Made by a program: the position numbers and the translations under genes. 64,000 bases of DNA from Pseudomonas sp. DTU_2021_1001937_2_SI_NGA_ILE_001 (GTDB taxonomy: Bacteria > Pseudomonadota > Gammaproteobacteria > Pseudomonadales > Pseudomonadaceae): NCBI RefSeq assembly GCF_032463525.1, contig NZ_CP135971.1, forward strand, positions 1,798,001 through 1,862,000, given 5' to 3'. Shown here piece after piece: positions 8,947 to 17,557 of this stretch; the first letter of the stretch is position 1, and each line of letters opens with the position of its first letter. The notes beneath the pieces are model-generated. The model saw only the letters and a program-made list of their open reading frames with translations, was not told where the DNA came from and made no database searches.

Positions 8947-9486
8947 ATGGTCATTGCCTGCCTGGGATGGGGTTCACTGATATGGAAACCGGGCGATCTG
9001 CCTTTGCGCTGCGAGTGGTTCTTCGATGGCCCGAGGCTGCCGGTGGAATTCTGCCGGGTCGGCGACGGCGGCGAACTGGCCACGGCCTTGTGCATGAACG
9101 CGACGCCCAGCCAGGTGCTGTGGTCGGTACTGGATGTGCCTGACCTGGATACGGCCTGCCAGGCGTTGCGCGTGCGCGAGCAGATTCCCGAGCAGCGCGA
9201 CGATGGCGTCGGCCTGTACGTGCCGGCGCGTAACGACCAGGGGGTCCTGGCCGACTGGGCCCTGGAGCGCGGTGTCGACGCCCTGGTGTGGACGGCACTG
9301 CCGCCAAGGATCGACAACCAGGAAGGTCGCCTGCCCAGCCGCAAGCAGGCCATCGATTACTTGCAGGGCCTGCAGGGCGAAACCCGCGAGCACGCCCGCG
9401 ACTACCTGGCCCGCGTGCCGGAACAGATCGCCACGCCCTGGCGGCGTGAGGTCATGCGTGCGCTGGACCTGAACTCAGGCGCCTAG
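8947..9486 (+). CDS. Gamma-glutamylcyclotransferase-like protein
   Basis: A 179-residue protein starting MVIACLGWGSLIW. The GWGSLIW stretch corresponds to the YGSL loop that binds the gamma-glutamyl group in the GGCT/AIG2 fold. Enzymes of this fold release 5-oxoproline from gamma-glutamyl amines; Pseudomonas homologues of this form are mostly uncharacterised. GGAGAGG lies about 9 bases before the ATG. The gene stands alone and is followed by a long repeat-rich region. Confidence 0.65.
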   Translation: MVIACLGWGSLIWKPGDLPLRCEWFFDGPRLPVEFCRVGDGGELATALCMNATPSQVLWSVLDVPDLDTACQALRVREQIPEQRDDGVGLYVPARNDQGVLADWALERGVDALVWTALPPRIDNQEGRLPSRKQAIDYLQGLQGETREHARDYLARVPEQIATPWRREVMRALDLNSGA

Positions 9487-9550
9487 CCGCACGCTGCCGC
9501 TCGCGAACGCAGCATCACGCTTACAGCCACTACTATTCAGTCAGGCCGGG

Positions 9551-9637
9551 TAGGAGCGGCTTCAGCCGCGAAACGACCGCCTATTCACGACAGATGCAGG
9601 GAGTTTCCTGACGCTTTCGCGGCTAAAGCCGCTCCCA
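9551..9637. repeat. 87-bp paired-REP element, copy 1
   Basis: The ends form an imperfect 22-bp inverted repeat (TAGGAGCGGCTTCAGCCGCG at the left, its reverse complement at the right). Each arm is itself a small palindrome around GCGGCT/AGCCGC. The interior contains the conserved spacer TTCACGACAGATGCAG. The same 87-base length and spacer recur at 9703-9789, 19310-19396 and 19412-19498, so this is a defined mobile or duplicated unit of the BIME kind. Confidence 0.8.
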
Positions 9638-9702
9638 CCGGCCACGTAACGACTAACTGAACTGTATTGCGCTTACAGCCAATACTCTTCAGTCAGGCCG
9701 GG

Positions 9703-9789
9703 TAGGAGCGGCTTCAGCCGTGAAACGACCGCCTATTCACGACAGATGCAGTGAATTTCCTGGCGCTTTCGCGGCTAAAGCCGCTCCCA
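9703..9789. repeat. 87-bp paired-REP element, copy 2
   Basis: Nearly identical to copy 1 and exactly 152 bases downstream of it. The flanking GCTTACAGCC and CAGGCCGGG sequences are duplicated too, so the whole 152-base segment was copied in tandem. Confidence 0.8.
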
Positions 9790-9948
9790 CCGGCCACATG
9801 CCGTTTAGGCGAACAGTATTGCCCCTAGCCGCAATACTGATCTTTTAGACCAGAGTAATCTGATTGGCGTCGCTTTTGCTTTTCAAGCACCGCCCTCACA
9901 GACGCCGCAAAACGCGACTTCGGTGCAGGCCGAGTGGAGGTGTCATGG

Positions 9949-10128
9949 AAGGGGGTAAGCCGGCAGGGATGCCGGCTTAGGCGCACTGGGCCAGGGACGG
10001 CCCATTGCGCCGCCCCCCTGGAATGGCGCCGGAAGGAGGGAAGTCTGCCCGCAGGGCAGACCCAAGCCAGGAGCAATGCCTTTTGGTTACTTTTGGCGCG
10101 CAGGGCACCTGGAAACCAAAAGTAACCC
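9949..10128. repeat. Highly structured intergenic element with four hairpins
   Basis: Four stems follow one another: TAAGCCGGC/GCCGGCTTA (9956-9964 with 9971-9979), GCGCACTGGGCC/GGCCCATTGCGC (9981-9992 with 9999-10010), GTCTGCCC/GGGCAGAC (10043-10050 with 10054-10061) and GGTTACTTTTGG/CCAAAAGTAACC (10085-10096 with 10116-10127). A G5 run at 9951-9955 can pair with the C run at 10013-10018 and enclose the first two. I recall similar sequence as a dispersed non-coding repeat in pseudomonads, but cannot check that here. It could be a transcribed RNA or a mobile repeat. Confidence 0.6.
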
Positions 10129-10200
10129 GCCGTCAGGGCGGAAAGGTGACTCAAAGGCACTGGTGCTGCGGCGGGTGTACCCGGTCTAGATAGCCTGCCA

Positions 10201-10223
10201 TTCGCGAGCAAGCTCGCTCCCAC
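10201..10223. repeat. Single REP sequence
   Basis: TTCGCGAGCAAGCTCGCTCC contains the palindrome GCGAGC-AA-GCTCGC, the classical P. putida-type REP core. It lies 30 bases beyond the 3' end of the LysE gene. Confidence 0.7.
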
Positions 10224-10252
10224 GGTCTGAACTGTATTGCCCCTGGCCGTGT

Positions 10253-10882
10253 TCAGGCCGAGCGTTCGAAGAACACCAGGCGTATGGCCAGGGCCGCCAT
10301 GACCCCGGCGAAGCCGTAGTTGGCCAGCCGTGCGCGGCGCGAACCGCCGACCAGGCGGCGCTTGAGCAGCAGCGCGGCGGCGGCCAGCAGCGCATTGAAC
10401 AGCAACGCCATGAGCGACAGCAACGCGCCGAGGACCAGCAGTTGCAGAGCGACGTGGCCATTGCCGAGGGTGACGAACTGCGGCAGGAACACCATGAAGA
10501 ACAGCAGTGCCTTGGGGTTGAGCAGGCTGTTGAGCGCGGCGCGCAGCAGCACCCGGGGCCAGGCGGCCAGTTGTGCCGGTTGCCCGGTTGGCGCCTTGGC
10601 GTCTTTGACCGCCTGCCAGGCCATCCACAGCAGGTAGGCGGCACCGAGCATGCGCAGGATCTCGAACGCTGGCGCCCAGCTCATCACCAGCGCTCCGACA
10701 CCGGCGCTGACCAGCAGGGTCAGTACCAGATCAGCCAGCGCATTACCCAAGGCAGCGGCAAACCCGGCCCGCCAACCATAGGCCAGCGCATGGCTGGTAA
10801 CGAACGCCATGTTCGGGCCGGGCACGACCAGCAGCACAAGTGCGGCGAGGCTGAAGAGGTAGAGGCTGTTCAAGTCCGGCAT
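10253..10882 (-). CDS. LysE/RhtB family amino acid exporter
   Basis: A 209-residue inner-membrane protein with about six hydrophobic segments. The N-terminal VVPGPNMAFV and the following YGWRAGFAAALG segment are signatures of the LysE/RhtB translocator family, which exports amino acids and related small molecules. The start at 10882 is chosen over the longer frame because the upstream extension is hydrophilic and unlike the family, and GGGAG lies about 9 bases before this ATG. It lies 143 bases downstream of the response regulator gene on the same strand and may be read through from that operon. Confidence 0.85.
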   Translation of the reverse strand: MPDLNSLYLFSLAALVLLVVPGPNMAFVTSHALAYGWRAGFAAALGNALADLVLTLLVSAGVGALVMSWAPAFEILRMLGAAYLLWMAWQAVKDAKAPTGQPAQLAAWPRVLLRAALNSLLNPKALLFFMVFLPQFVTLGNGHVALQLLVLGALLSLMALLFNALLAAAALLLKRRLVGGSRRARLANYGFAGVMAALAIRLVFFERSA

Positions 10883-11025
10883 GGGCAACACTCCCTGAGG
10901 TCGAAGCCACACAGTAGAGGCTCGGCGCAGCCGACCATAGATACAGACCGGGGCATTTTCGACCAGACAGTCGCCGCCAGGCTCGATGCCGCGTCTTCGC
11001 TGAAGCCAGCCTGACCGACCGTTTT

Positions 11026-12417
11026 CTAGCGCACGATCCGCTCGACATGGATCTCCAACTTCTTGATCCGGTACCACAGGCTGCGTTCGGAAATGCCCAG
11101 CAGTTGCGCGGCGGCGGCCTGGACGCCCTGGGTGCGCTGCAGGGCAGCGAGGATGCAGGTCTTTTCCACTTGCGCCAGGGCAGCGTCGAGGTCCGAGGGA
11201 ATGTCGCTCACGGCGTCGAGCGGTGCCGCATCCTGGGCCGCGGGAGCGTTGAACAGATAGCCCGGCAGGTCGCTGTCCTGGATCACCGGCCCGCTCGCCA
11301 CGATGGTGGCGCGTTCGACGCAGTTCTGCAGTTCGCGGATATTGCCCGGCCAGGCATAGCGACTCATGGCCAGCAGCGCTTCGGGGCTGAAACCGGTGAT
11401 GCGCTTGCCGGCCTCGGCGCCCAGGCTGTGGGCGAAATGACGCGCCAGCGGGGCGATGTCTTCGACCCGCTCACGCAGCGGCGGCAGCGGAATCGGGAAG
11501 ACGTTGAGGCGGTAGTAGAGGTCTTCGCGAAACTCCTTGTTCGCCACCGCTTCGAGCAGGTCCTTGTTGGTGGCTGCGATGACCCGCACATCCACCTTGC
11601 GCTCGCGCGGATCACCCACCGGCTCGATGATGCGCTCCTGCAGGGCACGCAGGATCTTGGCCTGCAGCGCCAGGGGCATTTCACCGATTTCGTCGAGAAA
11701 CAGCGTGCCCTTGTCGGCTTGCTGGAAGCGCCCTACCCGGTCTGCCACCGCCCCGGTGAAGGCGCCCTTGCGGTGGCCGAACATCTCGCTCTCCAGCAGG
11801 CCTTCGGGAATCGCCGCACAGTTGACCGCCACGAACGGCTGGTCGGCGCGATTACCGTGGCGGTGGATGGCGCGGGCGACCATTTCCTTGCCGGTGCCGC
11901 TCTCCCCGGTCAGCAGAATGGTGGCGCTGCTTTCGCGCACCGATTCCACGGCCTGGATCACCCGGCGGAAGGCCGGGCTCTCGCCCACCAGGCTGTCGAT
12001 CTGCCGGTGCTCGTCGAGTTCGGCGCGCAGGCGATGGTTGTCGCGCAGGATGTCACGGAATTGCAGGGCCTTGCTGACGGTGATGTCCAGCTCGTCGATG
12101 TCGAACGGCTTGGCGATGTAGTCGAAGGCACCGTTGCGCATCGACTGCACGGCGTTCTTCACCGTGCTGTAGGCGGTCATGACGATCACCGGCACCTGCG
12201 GGTAGCGCGTGCGGATTTCCGCCAGCAGTTGCGGACCATCCATGCCAGGCATGCGCCAGTCACTGATCACCAGGTCGATGTCTTCGCGCTCCATGACCGT
12301 CAGGCCATGCAGACCGTTACCGGCGGTGAACACCTGCAGGTTGCTGTGGCTCAGGGCCGAGGCCAGCAGGTCGCAGAGCTTGGGTTCGTCGTCGACCACC
12401 AGCACGTTGTGGCTCAT
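11026..12417 (-). CDS. Sigma-54-dependent response regulator, NtrC family
   Basis: A 463-residue activator. Residues 1-120 are a receiver domain with phospho-acceptor Asp53 (LVISDWRMPG). The central AAA+ domain has Walker A GESGTGKE, the GAFTGA loop that contacts sigma-54, and LFLDEIGEM. The C-terminal end carries a Fis-type helix-turn-helix (AAAAQLLGISERSLWYRIKK). All residues needed for sigma-54 activation are present. Its ATG overlaps the stop of the sensor kinase by four bases, so the two are translationally coupled. It is the last gene of a six-gene operon whose promoter region carries a sigma-54 site and a palindromic enhancer candidate, which suggests it activates its own operon. Confidence 0.93.
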   Translation of the reverse strand: MSHNVLVVDDEPKLCDLLASALSHSNLQVFTAGNGLHGLTVMEREDIDLVISDWRMPGMDGPQLLAEIRTRYPQVPVIVMTAYSTVKNAVQSMRNGAFDYIAKPFDIDELDITVSKALQFRDILRDNHRLRAELDEHRQIDSLVGESPAFRRVIQAVESVRESSATILLTGESGTGKEMVARAIHRHGNRADQPFVAVNCAAIPEGLLESEMFGHRKGAFTGAVADRVGRFQQADKGTLFLDEIGEMPLALQAKILRALQERIIEPVGDPRERKVDVRVIAATNKDLLEAVANKEFREDLYYRLNVFPIPLPPLRERVEDIAPLARHFAHSLGAEAGKRITGFSPEALLAMSRYAWPGNIRELQNCVERATIVASGPVIQDSDLPGYLFNAPAAQDAAPLDAVSDIPSDLDAALAQVEKTCILAALQRTQGVQAAAAQLLGISERSLWYRIKKLEIHVERIVR

Positions 12418-14168
12418 GGCTGCTTTCCTTGATCGCTGTGTTCATGGCTGGGCAGGTACAGGTTGAAGGTCGCCCCGGCGCCTGGTTCGCTGATGCACTC
12501 GATGTGCCCGTCGTGGTTTTCCATGATCGAGTAGACCTTGGCCAGGCCCAGGCCGGTCCCCGAAGCCTTGGTGGTGACGAACGGCGTGAAGATGCGTTCG
12601 AGCATGTCGGCCTCGATACCCTGCCCGGTGTCGCTGACGCTGATCAGCGTCCAAGGCCCTTCGCTGGACAGGCTGAGGGTCAGGGTGCCGCCGTCGGGCA
12701 TCGCGTCGATGGCGTTGAGCACCAGGTTCAGGCACGCCTGGGTCAGTTGGCGGCCATCGGCATAGATACGCGTTTCGGCGTCGCGCTCTTCGATGTGCGC
12801 TTCGATATGCCGGGTCGCCAGCTCCGGCGCGCAGAAACCCAGCAGGTCCTCCAGCAGCGGGCGGGCCGGCTGCAGCGAGCGCAGCGGCGCGCTGGGCCGG
12901 GCGAAATCGAGAAACTCGGTGATCAGGTCGTTGATGCGCGTCACCTCGCTGATCACGTATTCGAGGTGGCGCATGTCGGCTTCCGGCAAGGCCGCGCGGC
13001 GGTGCAGCAACTGCGTGGCGGTCTTGATGATGCCCAGCGGGTTGCGAATCTCGTGGGCCAGGCCCATGGCCACTTCACCCAGGGTGTGCAGGCGGTCGCG
13101 ACGGCGCAACTGGGCTTCGAGGTCCTGCAGCTCGCGCAGGCGCTCGGTCATGTGGTTGAAGGTCACGCTCAGGTCGGCCAGCTCATCGCTGCCGATCACC
13201 TCGACATGCTGCTGATAATCGCCGGCGGTCACCGCCTGCACCCCTGCGGCCAGCCCACGCAGCGGGCGGGTCAGGCGCTGCGAGATGAACCAGCCGACGC
13301 TCAGCGACAGCGCCGAGCCGAACAGCAGGATCAACAGGAACAGGTTGGTCTGGTTGACCAGCCCGACCAGCGTCGAATGGCGCAGCAGGCCGCTGAACAC
13401 CACCCCTTGCATGTCGCCGCCGTCGTTGAAGATCGGCGAATACACGCCGCTGTAGCGCGAATTGGACTGTTCGCTGGGCTCACGGGTCTGGCGCAGCAGC
13501 GTCTCGATACCCGGCGGTACGCGCAACGGGTGGTTCTCGAAGCGCTGAGTGGAAAAGACTTCGGCAAAGCCCTCCTGGTCCTTAAGGTACAGGCGCAGGT
13601 CGAGGGAATGCACGTCGGCGACGCTGGTCAGGAAGCTGCTGTCCAGGTAGGTGGCGATCATCAACTGGCAATCGACCCCGCCCTGGATGGTGTGATAGGT
13701 GGAAACCACCGCCCCCACCGGCGCGCCGCCGTAGCGCACGGTCTGCAGCACTTCATCGGCGCCCAGGCTGATCTGCCCGACCACTGCATCCGGCGCGGTG
13801 GAATACAGCACCTGGTGGTCGCTGCTGCGCACCAGCGCCACCACGTCGATGCCCATGGCATCGGCAATGTCGGCGATGCGCCGGTCAGGCACCTTGCCCG
13901 GTTGCGCGCCGTTGTCCAGGTAGCCGAGGAACAACTGCGCGGCGCGCGCGTTGTCGCGCAGGATCTCGCTGATCTCGTCGTTGACGATGCGCGTCGACTC
14001 CTGCAGCCAGATACGCACGTTGCTGTCGAAGATCTGCGACAGCGTGGTAGCGGCCAGCTCGGCGGCGATCATGGTAGGGATCACACTGACCAACCAGAAC
14101 GCCAGCACCAGCTTGCGCTGCACGGTCCAGCGCGACAGGGAAAACAACCGGGGTTTGGCCTGGGTCAT
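12414..14168 (-). CDS. Sensor histidine kinase of the NtrB class with a large periplasmic domain
   Basis: A 584-residue membrane kinase. Transmembrane segment 1 is at residues 20-40 and segment 2 at about 274-298. The roughly 235-residue periplasmic region between them is probably a double Cache-like sensor. A HAMP domain follows, then the phospho-acceptor His372 in GLAHEIRNPLG, the N box LNLVLNAIDAMPDGG and the ATP lid with DTGQGIE and GTGLGLA. The start at 14168 overlaps the stop of the upstream gene by four bases; the longer frame is not supported. It should phosphorylate the sigma-54 activator encoded next. The signal sensed is unknown. Confidence 0.92.
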   Translation of the reverse strand: MTQAKPRLFSLSRWTVQRKLVLAFWLVSVIPTMIAAELAATTLSQIFDSNVRIWLQESTRIVNDEISEILRDNARAAQLFLGYLDNGAQPGKVPDRRIADIADAMGIDVVALVRSSDHQVLYSTAPDAVVGQISLGADEVLQTVRYGGAPVGAVVSTYHTIQGGVDCQLMIATYLDSSFLTSVADVHSLDLRLYLKDQEGFAEVFSTQRFENHPLRVPPGIETLLRQTREPSEQSNSRYSGVYSPIFNDGGDMQGVVFSGLLRHSTLVGLVNQTNLFLLILLFGSALSLSVGWFISQRLTRPLRGLAAGVQAVTAGDYQQHVEVIGSDELADLSVTFNHMTERLRELQDLEAQLRRRDRLHTLGEVAMGLAHEIRNPLGIIKTATQLLHRRAALPEADMRHLEYVISEVTRINDLITEFLDFARPSAPLRSLQPARPLLEDLLGFCAPELATRHIEAHIEERDAETRIYADGRQLTQACLNLVLNAIDAMPDGGTLTLSLSSEGPWTLISVSDTGQGIEADMLERIFTPFVTTKASGTGLGLAKVYSIMENHDGHIECISEPGAGATFNLYLPSHEHSDQGKQP

Positions 14169-15292
14169 GAATGTTCGCTTATAGCGGCCGCCATGGCGGG
14201 ATCGTGTCGGTCGGGGCGGATGAGCCGTTTCACCAGGCGCAGCAAGGTGTCGATCAACCAGTTGCGATGGCGAAAGAACAGCATATTGCCCTGGAATCGG
14301 CAACCGAAACGCATCTTGCTGGCGTAGCCGGCCTGCCCGCACTCGTAAGTGCTGATGCCCTGACGGATGCAGTATTCGACGTTGGCCAGCCAGCTGCGGG
14401 CGTAAAGGCTGTGCTCGCGGGTGCGTTGCAGGTCATGGGCGAAGAATTTGTCGAGCAGGCGGTGTTCGTCGACCAGCAGCAGATTGAAGGCCGCCAGTTG
14501 CCCGTCGACCCAATACAGCACGCAGGCTGCCCGGCCTGGCAGGCGCTGCAGGACACCGGTGAAGTAATCCGGCCCCAGGCGCTCGAACTGCAGGTCGCTA
14601 CGTGCCAGGGTGGCTTCATACAGGCGCATCATTTCCGGCAGCACGTCGTCGACCTGCTGGCGCCACTCGATCTGCGGCGCCGGGCTGCGCAACAGGCGTC
14701 GCAGGTCCTTGCGGGTGGACTTGCCCAAGGTGCCGACGTAGTCATCCAGGCAGGCGAAGCCCACCGGCAGGCTGGCGCCGGGCAAGCTCGGCAGCGCATG
14801 CAACCCGGCCTGCTCGCAGGCCTGCACCCATTCGCCAGCGGCCAGCGGCGCGTCCTTGACCGCCAGCAGGCCAATCTCGAAACGCTGCGCATCCTCGCGG
14901 GCCAGCGCCAGCAGGCGTTGCAGCAGGTCGGCGCGCTGTACCTGCGGCAGGTGGCGGGCCACCCCCGCTTCACAGCGCTCGGCCACGGGCGAGCCCAGGG
15001 CATACAGCCCCAGTTGCAAGGCACCCGGCCACAGGCGTGCCAGCGCCTGGCTCAGGCGCCTTGCCAGGCCCTGCACCGTGGTGTCCAGGCTGTAGCGGGT
15101 GATGAACGCCGGCACCGCCGCCACGAGTTGCTGGTCTTCATACAGCGCCAGGTAGCGCCATTCGAAACCCTCGATACCGGCTTTCTCCACGGCCAGGTAG
15201 TAGTCCCAGTCTTCCAGCGTGTCGGGGAAACAGGCGTTCCACTGTTCACGCTCGATACGTTCGATGCTGGCGAATGCATGGGCGGTGATCAT
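14165..15292 (-). CDS. GNAT-fold acyl/aminoacyl-transferase-like protein (Acetyltransf_6/FemAB-related)
   Basis: A 375-residue soluble protein. The middle part contains GTLGKSTRKDLRRLLR and the C-terminal half a GNAT-like core (CVLYWVDGQLAAFNLLLVDEH, then STYECGQAGYASKMRFG). This arrangement matches the BioF2-like/Acetyltransf_6 group, related to FemAB transferases that attach acyl or aminoacyl groups to amines. There is no signal peptide, so it acts in the cytoplasm. It overlaps the sensor kinase by four bases and is separated from the hydrolase by 4 bases. With the aminotransferase upstream, a plausible job is acylation of the new amino group; this is inference. Confidence 0.7.
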   Translation of the reverse strand: MITAHAFASIERIEREQWNACFPDTLEDWDYYLAVEKAGIEGFEWRYLALYEDQQLVAAVPAFITRYSLDTTVQGLARRLSQALARLWPGALQLGLYALGSPVAERCEAGVARHLPQVQRADLLQRLLALAREDAQRFEIGLLAVKDAPLAAGEWVQACEQAGLHALPSLPGASLPVGFACLDDYVGTLGKSTRKDLRRLLRSPAPQIEWRQQVDDVLPEMMRLYEATLARSDLQFERLGPDYFTGVLQRLPGRAACVLYWVDGQLAAFNLLLVDEHRLLDKFFAHDLQRTREHSLYARSWLANVEYCIRQGISTYECGQAGYASKMRFGCRFQGNMLFFRHRNWLIDTLLRLVKRLIRPDRHDPAMAAAISEHS

Positions 15293-15296
15293 CGCG

Positions 15297-16166
15297 TCAG
15301 GCCCTGCGTGGCAAGGCAGCCACTGCCGGGGCGATGAGCCCTTCGACACGGGCATCGATGAAGTTGGCACTCAGGTTCACCACCTCGCGGTATTGCAGGT
15401 CGACGGTGATCATGTGGTAGCAGTTGTCGAGCAGCACCTTGAACACCGGGCCGCCGATGTGCCGTTCGATGTAGTCAGCGTTCCAGCGGCTGGTGATGTC
15501 GTCTTCCCGGGAATGCAGCACCAGCGCCGGTGTTCGGATCGACGGCATCCCGCGCTTGGTCCTGGCGATCAGCCGATGCAGCTCGCGCACACTGATGCCC
15601 GACATGGTCAACAACCCGGCATTGCTGCTTTCGCCGTCTTTCATCTGCCGCTCGACGATGGCTCGCAGGCGCGGATTCTTGATGCCGTAGGGCGGCTTTT
15701 CGTTGAAGCGGCAGATGTGCACGCCAAACGGAATGGCCATGAAAATCCGCGTGAAGCGTGCGGCGAACGGCATGTTCCAGCCGTCGTAGCGCAAGGTCGT
15801 GGAATACAGCAGCAGGCCGGCGACCTGGCCGGGGTGTTCGGCGGCCAGGTGCATGGCCATCACCGCGCCCATTGACAGCCCGCCGACGAACACCTGCGCG
15901 TGGCGGGCGCGGATGCCGGCGAACGCGCGCCGGGCGCTTTCATACCAGTCAGTCCAGACCGTGCGACGCAGGTCGTCGTTGTTGCCACAATGGCCGGCCA
16001 GGGTCGGCACGTAGACCGTGCAGCCCCGGTCCGCCAGGCCCTGGGCCACGCGGCGCAGCTCGGCCGGCGTACCGGTCAGGCCGTGGATGAGCAGCACCGC
16101 GACCTCACCGGTGCCGACTGCGAAGCCGGCATCCCCCTCACCCATCTCCACCGCGACGGCGTTCAT
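15297..16166 (-). CDS. Alpha/beta hydrolase, carboxylesterase/monoacylglycerol-lipase type
   Basis: A 289-residue hydrolase. The nucleophile is Ser98 in GGLSMG, the oxyanion loop is HGLTGTP (28-34), and the acid and histidine of the triad are likely in HSREDDIT and NCYHMITVD. The strand-turn order fits small bacterial carboxylesterases of the Est30 kind, which cleave acyl esters or thioesters. No signal peptide is seen. Its ATG overlaps the stop of the aminotransferase by four bases, a sign of coupled translation. In this operon it may hydrolyse or transfer an acyl intermediate. Confidence 0.82.
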   Translation of the reverse strand: MNAVAVEMGEGDAGFAVGTGEVAVLLIHGLTGTPAELRRVAQGLADRGCTVYVPTLAGHCGNNDDLRRTVWTDWYESARRAFAGIRARHAQVFVGGLSMGAVMAMHLAAEHPGQVAGLLLYSTTLRYDGWNMPFAARFTRIFMAIPFGVHICRFNEKPPYGIKNPRLRAIVERQMKDGESSNAGLLTMSGISVRELHRLIARTKRGMPSIRTPALVLHSREDDITSRWNADYIERHIGGPVFKVLLDNCYHMITVDLQYREVVNLSANFIDARVEGLIAPAVAALPRRA

Positions 16167-17557
16167 CGTTTCATGGCCCGATGCAGCAGGCGGTCGAGCA
16201 GGGCCAGGCCCAGGTCGATCTCCTCGTAGGTGATCTCCAGCGACGGTGCCAGGGTGATGACGTTCTTGTAGTAGCCACCCACGTCCAGCACCAGGCCCAG
16301 ACGCCGACCATCGACTTCCAGGTCGCCCTTCATGCCTTCTTCGACCATGAAGTCCAGGGTCGCCTTGTCCGGGGTGAAGCCGTCGGCCGCGCAGATTTCC
16401 GCACGCAAGGCCAGACCCAGGCCGTCGACGTCGCCGATGATCGGATAGCGCTTCTGCAGCTCCTGCAGGCCGGCGAGGAAATACTTGCCCTTGGCCATGA
16501 CCATGGCGCCGTAGTCGACTTCCGAGGTCATCTTCAGCACTTCAACCCCGACGGCCGTGCCTAGCGGGTTGGAGGCGAAGGTCGAGTGGGTCGAACCTGG
16601 CGGGAAGATCCCGGGGTTGATCAGCTCCTCACGGGCCCAGAGGCCGCCCAGCGGGTTGAGGCCGTTGGTCAGTGCCTTGCCGAACACGATGACGTCCGGC
16701 TTGACGTCGAAGTGTTCGATGGACCACAGCTTGCCGGTACGGAAGAAGCCCATCTGGATCTCGTCGACCACCATCAGGATGCCGTGCTGGTCAAGGACCT
16801 TCTTCAGCTCGCTGTAGAAGTTCATCGGCGGGATCACATAGCCGCCGGTGCCCTGGATCGGCTCCACATAGAACGCCGCGTACTCGCTCTGGCCGACCTT
16901 GGGGTCCCAGACACCGTTGTATTCGGTCTCGAACAGCCGGGCGAACTGCTGCACGCAGAGACTGCCGTACTCTTCCTTGCTCATGCCTTTCGGGCCACGG
17001 AAGTGGTACGGGAACGGGATGAACTGCGCACGCTCGCCGAAATGCCCGTAACGGCGGCGGTAGCGGTAACTGGAGGTGATCGACGAGGCGCCCAGGGTGC
17101 GGCCGTGGTAGCCACCTTCGAAGGCGAACATCAGGCTCTTGCCCTGGGTGGCGTTGCGCACCACTTTCAGCGAGTCCTCGATGGACTGCGAACCGCCGAC
17201 GTTGAAATGCACGCGGCCATCGAGGCCGAACTTGTTGCGGGCATCCACGGCGATGCGTTCGGCCAGCTCGATCTTGCCCTTGTGCAGGTACTGGCTGGCG
17301 ATCTGCGGCAGGGTGTCGATCTGCTGCTTGAGGGCGTTGTTCAGGCGCGGGTTGGCATAGCCGAAGTTGACCGCCGAGTACCACATCTGCAGGTCGAGGT
17401 AGGCCTGGTCGCTGGTGTCGAAGACGTAGGAGCCTTCGCAGCGGCTGAAGATGCGCGGGGGTTCGATGTAGTGAACGGTGTCACCGTAGGAGCAGTACTT
17501 GGCTTCCTTGTCGAGAAGGATGCGGTCTTCGGCGGTAGCGATGCGGATATCAGACAT
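16163..17557 (-). CDS. Class III pyridoxal-phosphate aminotransferase
   Basis: A 464-residue omega-type aminotransferase. The cofactor lysine is Lys294 in VFGKALTNGL, and the aspartate that contacts the pyridine ring is Asp265 in VVDEIQMGFFRTGK. GGYHGRTLGA is also typical. Class III enzymes move amino groups to terminal or beta/gamma carbonyls (for example diaminobutyrate, acetylornithine, taurine), rather than to alpha-keto acids. The N-terminal MWYSAVNFGYANPRLNNALK stretch does not match a named enzyme I can assign. Its start overlaps the upstream phosphatase gene by eight bases. It is the most informative enzyme for guessing the pathway. Confidence 0.9.
   Translation of the reverse strand: MSDIRIATAEDRILLDKEAKYCSYGDTVHYIEPPRIFSRCEGSYVFDTSDQAYLDLQMWYSAVNFGYANPRLNNALKQQIDTLPQIASQYLHKGKIELAERIAVDARNKFGLDGRVHFNVGGSQSIEDSLKVVRNATQGKSLMFAFEGGYHGRTLGASSITSSYRYRRRYGHFGERAQFIPFPYHFRGPKGMSKEEYGSLCVQQFARLFETEYNGVWDPKVGQSEYAAFYVEPIQGTGGYVIPPMNFYSELKKVLDQHGILMVVDEIQMGFFRTGKLWSIEHFDVKPDVIVFGKALTNGLNPLGGLWAREELINPGIFPPGSTHSTFASNPLGTAVGVEVLKMTSEVDYGAMVMAKGKYFLAGLQELQKRYPIIGDVDGLGLALRAEICAADGFTPDKATLDFMVEEGMKGDLEVDGRRLGLVLDVGGYYKNVITLAPSLEITYEEIDLGLALLDRLLHRAMKR

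Larger units (their letters stand above)
9487..10252. other. Gene-free region with repeats and folded sequence
   Basis: 766 bases without a credible gene. It contains a tandem duplication of a 152-base unit (9519-9670, repeated from 9671), each with an 87-base REP-pair element, then a strongly folded stretch at 9949-10128, then a single REP at 10201-10223. The open frames crossing it have no start signal and no recognisable protein. Confidence 0.7.

Noticed and set aside
9519..9822. CRISPR-like direct repeats
   Set aside because: There are only two full units with long, nearly identical interiors, and the palindromic ends are of REP type. No cas gene is present.
9825..10628. A 267-codon minus-strand frame across the repeat region and LysE
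   Set aside because: It overlaps the LysE gene in another frame and runs through structured repeats; no protein family fits.
12429..14327. A 632-codon open frame opposite the sensor kinase
   Set aside because: It mirrors a fully supported kinase gene and has low-complexity composition rich in Gln, Arg and His.
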